DNA from: Bacillota bacterium
GTDB lineage: Bacteria > Bacillota > GCA-003054495 > Carboxydocellales > JAJZTU01
DNA: 9,317 bases
Assembly: GCA_021848765.1 (NCBI GenBank)
Contig: JAJZTU010000122.1
Span: forward strand, 1-9,317
Direction of reading: 5' to 3'
Part shown: one piece after another, positions 6,515 to 9,317 of the stretch
Numbering within the stretch: position 1 is the first letter of the stretch
Layout of the letters: the number at the start of each line of letters is the position of its first letter
Position numbers and translations under genes: made by a program
The notes under the pieces: model-generated
Database searches by the model: none
Told to the model about the DNA's origin: nothing
Seen by the model: only the letters and a program-made list of their open reading frames with translations

Positions 6515-6571
6515 AAAAGCCACAGGGAGGAAAATTCGACTTTTTGTCGAAGATTCTTACCTGTGGCTTTT
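6515..6571 (+). terminator. long interrupted hairpin, likely cotE terminator
   Basis: AAAAGCCACAGG (6515-6526) pairs perfectly with CCTGTGGCTTTT (6560-6571). Inside, TTCGAC (6535-6540) pairs with GTCGAA (6546-6551) round TTTTT. The only T run at the end is the TTTT of the stem itself, so termination is plausible in both directions but not textbook. Confidence 0.55.
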
Positions 6572-6607
6572 AGTGTAAGCCAAGCCTTTTAGATTGGGGG
6601 ACAGAGA

Positions 6608-7150
6608 ATGGGGAAAGGGTTTAGAGTAATTGGTTCAGCATTATTGGTTGCACTGTTACTGGTAGGTACTGTCGGCTGTGGTTCCAGTTCCAAGGCCTCA
6701 GTAGAAAAAAACTCGGCGACAGCAGTGCAAAAGAGTGACCTGGACAAGCAAACAGCAAGCAATTTTGTGAACAGTGTCACACCTTTGTTGGAGGCAGCAG
6801 AAAAACTGCACAAAGCTACCAGAGCCGCCGTAAACAAGTTTGGCTATGGTGAACTCAGTGTGAAGCAGGCTCTTGAAGAAGTGGTGAAAATTGAAAATGC
6901 AACCACTCAACTTCGTGACAAGCTGGATTCGGTGCCTGCAAATGGGGAAATGGAAGAGATCAAGGGGGATTTCTCCACCAGCCTATACCTGAAACAGCAA
7001 AATATTGCCAAGTTAAAAAAAATTCTTCAGGAGCCCGATCCTAAGAGTAGTACCTTAAATAAGGTCCTGAATGAATTACAAGCATCGGAAGGCTTTCTGG
7101 AGAAGAGTAAAGGGAGGATTCAAAATCTTAAACAGAGTATAGGAAGTTAA
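6608..7150 (+). CDS. predicted lipoprotein of unknown function
   Basis: 180 residues from ATG 6608, with GGGGGA at 6596-6601 as a modest ribosome site. The N-terminus has a short basic start (MGKGFR), a hydrophobic stretch (7-22) and TVGC ending at Cys24, then a Ser-rich linker. This is a type II signal peptide with a slightly atypical lipobox (Thr at -3), so the mature protein should be lipid-anchored outside the membrane. Residues 45-180 are polar, Lys/Glu/Leu-rich and largely helical in character, probably a helical bundle. I see no catalytic motif and do not recognise a family. It lies between cotE and a VTT membrane protein, with no evident operon link to either. A spore role is possible only by neighbourhood. 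Confidence 0.8.
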   Translation: MGKGFRVIGSALLVALLLVGTVGCGSSSKASVEKNSATAVQKSDLDKQTASNFVNSVTPLLEAAEKLHKATRAAVNKFGYGELSVKQALEEVVKIENATTQLRDKLDSVPANGEMEEIKGDFSTSLYLKQQNIAKLKKILQEPDPKSSTLNKVLNELQASEGFLEKSKGRIQNLKQSIGS

Positions 7151-7243
7151 GGCTAGCTTAATAAGGTATATGTACCGCTTAACCATAGTACCGGCTATTT
7201 TGGGGAATACTATTTTTAATTAGGCAATTTGGAGGCATTCCAA

Positions 7244-7945
7244 ATGGAATCGAGTGATAAGGTGAAATTCAAGGTCCGCCAAAAACATGGATTTGCGGTA
7301 GCTGTGTTGGTGATGCTCTTAGTTTTGTCAGGATGGGGGATTTTACGGGGTGACTTGCTGAATTTAAAGGCCTTAGAAACGGAATTGCCCCAACTGGTGA
7401 GCTATATTCGCTCCTTTCCGGTAGGGGCGCCTTTGGTACTCTTTGGACTGGTCTTTTTACAAGGGGCTATTCCCGTAATCCCTTTTTTTCTGCTGGCCGG
7501 GGCCGGTGGGATTATTTTTGGGGTGTTAGGGGGCCTGCTCATTATCTGGAGCGGTGGGGTGCTCGGTGCCTGTACTACCTTCACTGTAGCCAGATACCTG
7601 GGAAAGGCCCGTGTCGAACGGTGGTTGATTAACCGGGGCTGGAATTTTTGTTATACTAATGAACAAGGCTTTCTGGCTATCCTAATTAGCAGATTGATTC
7701 CGGTAGTACCTTCAGTAGCGGTGAATATAATATCCGGGATAAGCAAGGTCAGGTTTTCGGCCTTTGCATCAGCAACAGCTTTGGGAAAGTTGCCGTGGGC
7801 CTTCTTATATACTTCGCTGGGTTACAACTTAAGCCGGGGAAAGACCTGGGCGCTTTACCTGGCGCTGGTTATTGTGGCTTTACTACTTATCCTGGCCGTA
7901 TACCGCTGGTTCACCCAGCGGGCTAAAGCCAAAGTTTGCCATTAA
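7244..7945 (+). CDS. VTT-domain (TVP38/TMEM64, DedA-like) membrane protein
   Basis: 233 residues from ATG 7244. GGAGG at 7231-7235 is eight bases upstream, and an in-frame TTG at 7229 overlaps that ribosome site, so it is rejected. After a basic N-terminus come a helix at 17-34, then the VTT/SNARE-associated pattern: a re-entrant-like segment with FFLLAGAGGIIFG (81-93), a Gly-rich helix (94-115), VARYLGK (115-121), and the second half ISRLIPVVPS (148-157) followed by NIISGISK. A final helix lies at 203-220 before a basic tail. VTT/DedA proteins are linked in several bacteria to lipid-carrier or phospholipid movement and membrane homeostasis. The substrate here cannot be told. It converges on the stress-protein gene with only 19 bp between stop codons. 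Confidence 0.88.
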   Translation: MESSDKVKFKVRQKHGFAVAVLVMLLVLSGWGILRGDLLNLKALETELPQLVSYIRSFPVGAPLVLFGLVFLQGAIPVIPFFLLAGAGGIIFGVLGGLLIIWSGGVLGACTTFTVARYLGKARVERWLINRGWNFCYTNEQGFLAILISRLIPVVPSVAVNIISGISKVRFSAFASATALGKLPWAFLYTSLGYNLSRGKTWALYLALVIVALLLILAVYRWFTQRAKAKVCH

Positions 7946-7964
7946 AATTTGCCGGTAATAGCGG

Positions 7965-8396
7965 TTATTTCACAATAAGTACCGGGCAAGTGGCCATGTG
8001 GGCCACTTTGCTACTTACACTGCCCATAAATAATCCTTTCACAGCTCCCAGTCCCCTGCTGCCGACGGCTATGAGGTCAAAGCCCTCATACTGGGCGACT
8101 TCGCAGATTACTGTCGCGGGGTGACCGTATTTGCTGAGTGTCCGGACCTGAAAACCGTCCATCCTAAAGAATTCCTCAGCGGATGCCAGAAGTTTTTTGA
8201 CGGTTTCGGCTGATGAGAATTCAAAGTTGGCAGGGGTCATCTCCGGATTGTTAAGGTTAAACAGATTATTGGGAATTTCCGTTACACAAAGAATGGTAAC
8301 ATCTAAATCGGCGTTGAGCCTCATCAGGTCCTTAACGGATTTCATGGCTTTGTCAGAGTGTCTGGATCCGTCTGTGGCCACAAGGATCTTGCGCAT
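7965..8396 (-). CDS. universal stress protein, UspA family
   Basis: 143 residues on the minus strand. MRKILVATDGS opens with the family's first strand and conserved Asp (Asp9). The ATP-binding pattern G-x2-G-x9-G-S is intact at Gly112, Gly115, Gly125 and Ser126, so this is likely an ATP-binding member. It is cytoplasmic and small, probably dimeric as is usual for the family, and usually induced in stress or growth arrest. ATG 8396 is preferred to GTG 8402 because GGAG (complement of 8405-8411 region) then has an eight-base spacing rather than two. No clear promoter is seen upstream. Its 3' end holds an eight-pair palindrome (7988-7995 with 8001-8008), which could affect transcript ends in this convergent pair. 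Confidence 0.93.
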   Translation of the reverse strand: MRKILVATDGSRHSDKAMKSVKDLMRLNADLDVTILCVTEIPNNLFNLNNPEMTPANFEFSSAETVKKLLASAEEFFRMDGFQVRTLSKYGHPATVICEVAQYEGFDLIAVGSRGLGAVKGLFMGSVSSKVAHMATCPVLIVK

Positions 8397-8560
8397 TGCC
8401 ACCTCTCCTTTTACGGTTGTAAATTACTTTATCAAAAACCTTTTTGGATATACTAGGGATAATATCGAAGAAAAGTGCTGTTAACTTTAGCCCTTCTTTG
8501 GATTAATTAAATAGTTGCCTGAATGTTTACTAAATTTTGTCGGAGAGTAAACAATGCTTA

Positions 8561-8589
8561 TTGTCTTTTTGAAAACCCTATGCTATAAT
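8561..8589 (+). promoter_or_regulatory. sigma-A promoter of secG, extended -10
   Basis: The -35 element is TTGTCT (8561-8566). After a 17-bp spacer comes a perfect TATAAT (8584-8589), preceded by TG at 8581-8582 as an extended -10. Transcription would begin near 8596, giving a leader of about 37 nt. This is the best-formed promoter in the window. Confidence 0.8.
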
Positions 8590-8632
8590 AGCTACAGCCT
8601 GTGGATTAATATGGGAATAGGAGGTGATAAGA

Positions 8633-8860
8633 GTGCTGAAAGGTAGTATCACAGTATTCCATGTACTATTGTCCCTGGGTTTAATTGCCACCGTTCTTCT
8701 CCAATCTGGAAAGAGTGCCGGACTTTCCGGGGCCATTGCAGGGGGAGCCGAAACCTTTTTTGGCAAGAAAAAAGGGCTGGACGAACTACTGCACAAACTG
8801 ACTACTTTTATAGCCATCGGATTTATGCTGACCGCAATTATTCTAGCGCTATTAAAGTAA
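8633..8860 (+). CDS. secG: preprotein translocase subunit SecG
   Basis: Small membrane subunit of the SecYEG protein-export channel. It is 75 residues from GTG 8633, with AGGAGGT (8619-8625) seven bases upstream. An earlier in-frame GTG at 8624 lies within this ribosome site. Two membrane helices are separated by the typical SecG loop: helix 1 near residues 6-23 ending in [19 protein letters not shown], the [17 protein letters not shown] loop (about 34-48), and helix 2 near 55-73. Length and motif order fit the family. It is driven by the strong promoter at 8561-8589 and precedes hppA by 30 bp with no terminator between. Confidence 0.95.
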   Translation: MLKGSITVFHVLLSLGLIATVLLQSGKSAGLSGAIAGGAETFFGKKKGLDELLHKLTTFIAIGFMLTAIILALLK

Positions 8861-8890
8861 GTTAAAGAGGGAAGAGGAGGGCGAATTTAA

Positions 8891-9317
8891 GTGACATCTG
8901 TTGTACTATGGGGTGCCATTGGAGCCAGTTTGCTCGGGTTGGCTTTTGCGGCTTATTTAGCCATGAGTGTGTTGAAGGAAGACCAGGGAACAGAGAGAAT
9001 GAAGGAACTTTCACAGGCTATCTTTGAAGGAGCCATGGCTTTTCTTAACCGCCAGTATAGGACACTAATTCCGTTTACCGCTATTATTTTTGTGGCTTTA
9101 TTTTTTTCTAAGCATACTTACATGGCGGCAATTGCGTTCCTGGTAGGTGCTGTTTTCTCCGCTCTTGCAGGTTATGTGGGTATGACGATTGCTACCAAGT
9201 CTAATGCCCGGACTACCCAGGCTTGTATCCAGGGTCTGGACAAGGGTTTGAGTGTTGCTTTCCGGGGCGGTGCGGTCATGGGAATGTCCGTTGCCGGTCT
9301 AGGCCTGTTTGGTGTAG
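8891..9317 (+). CDS. hppA: membrane-bound proton/sodium-pumping pyrophosphatase, N-terminal part
   Basis: Integral membrane enzyme that hydrolyses pyrophosphate and pumps H+ or Na+. The gene is cut by the window end: 142 of about 670 or more residues are visible. It starts at GTG 8891 with AGGAGG (8875-8880) ten bases upstream. The first helix (4-28) is followed by the family's EGAMAFLNRQYRT (46-58), two more helices (60-70 and 75-94), and GMTIATKSNARTTQA (97-111) leading into GLSVAFRGGAVMG. The metal- and pyrophosphate-binding loops and the Ala/Lys position that decides potassium dependence lie beyond the window, so ion type cannot be called. Probably co-transcribed with secG. Confidence 0.94.
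   Translation, partial: MTSVVLWGAIGASLLGLAFAAYLAMSVLKEDQGTERMKELSQAIFEGAMAFLNRQYRTLIPFTAIIFVALFFSKHTYMAAIAFLVGAVFSALAGYVGMTIATKSNARTTQACIQGLDKGLSVAFRGGAVMGMSVAGLGLFGV

Noticed and set aside
7988..8008. Palindrome as shared terminator of the convergent genes
   Set aside because: The eight-pair stem is inside the stress-protein coding sequence and has no T run on either strand.
8197..8484. Plus-strand open frame across the stress-protein gene
   Set aside because: It overlaps the UspA-family gene on the opposite strand, and the translation has no family features.

Overview
The window looks like chromosomal DNA of an anaerobic, spore-forming, Gram-positive bacterium of the Clostridia. A Desulfotomaculum/Pelotomaculum-type Peptococcaceae is my best guess, and it is an inference. 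The pointers are strong AGGAGG ribosome sites, TTG/GTG/ATG start usage, a CotE spore-coat protein, a Bacillus-type three-gene succinate dehydrogenase/fumarate reductase, and a membrane pyrophosphatase.

Bases 1-203 carry the 3' end of a tRNA-Lys-like gene (T arm, acceptor strand and encoded CCA). It is fused upstream to sequence that cannot be tRNA. The fusion point lies inside an 18-bp perfect inverted repeat whose other arm ends at 181. Two intrinsic terminators sit in this block. It resembles the scar or attachment end of an integrated element. Bases 204-734 contain no convincing gene, but they hold a possible promoter, small hairpins and two copies of the palindrome TCAACNGTTGA.

Bases 735-2084 encode a tryptophan-rich multi-pass membrane protein that I do not recognise. 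It has an internal repeat built round a W-P motif. A strong terminator separates it from the sdhC-sdhA-sdhB operon (2444-5572): diheme cytochrome b, FAD subunit and three-cluster iron-sulfur subunit. Together these exchange electrons between succinate/fumarate and the menaquinone pool. The operon ends in a clear terminator.

Bases 5802-7945 hold single genes: cotE with a very acidic tail, an unassigned lipoprotein, and a VTT/DedA-like membrane protein. The last converges on a universal stress protein on the minus strand (7965-8396). A well-formed promoter at 8561-8589 then drives secG and probably the downstream hppA, which is cut by the window edge. SecG belongs to the protein-export channel and HppA is an ion-pumping pyrophosphatase.

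I see no CRISPR array, complete insertion sequence, rRNA or defence system. The most unusual items are the tRNA/inverted-repeat junction, the unknown repeat-built membrane protein next to the respiratory operon, and the paired palindromes in its leader.
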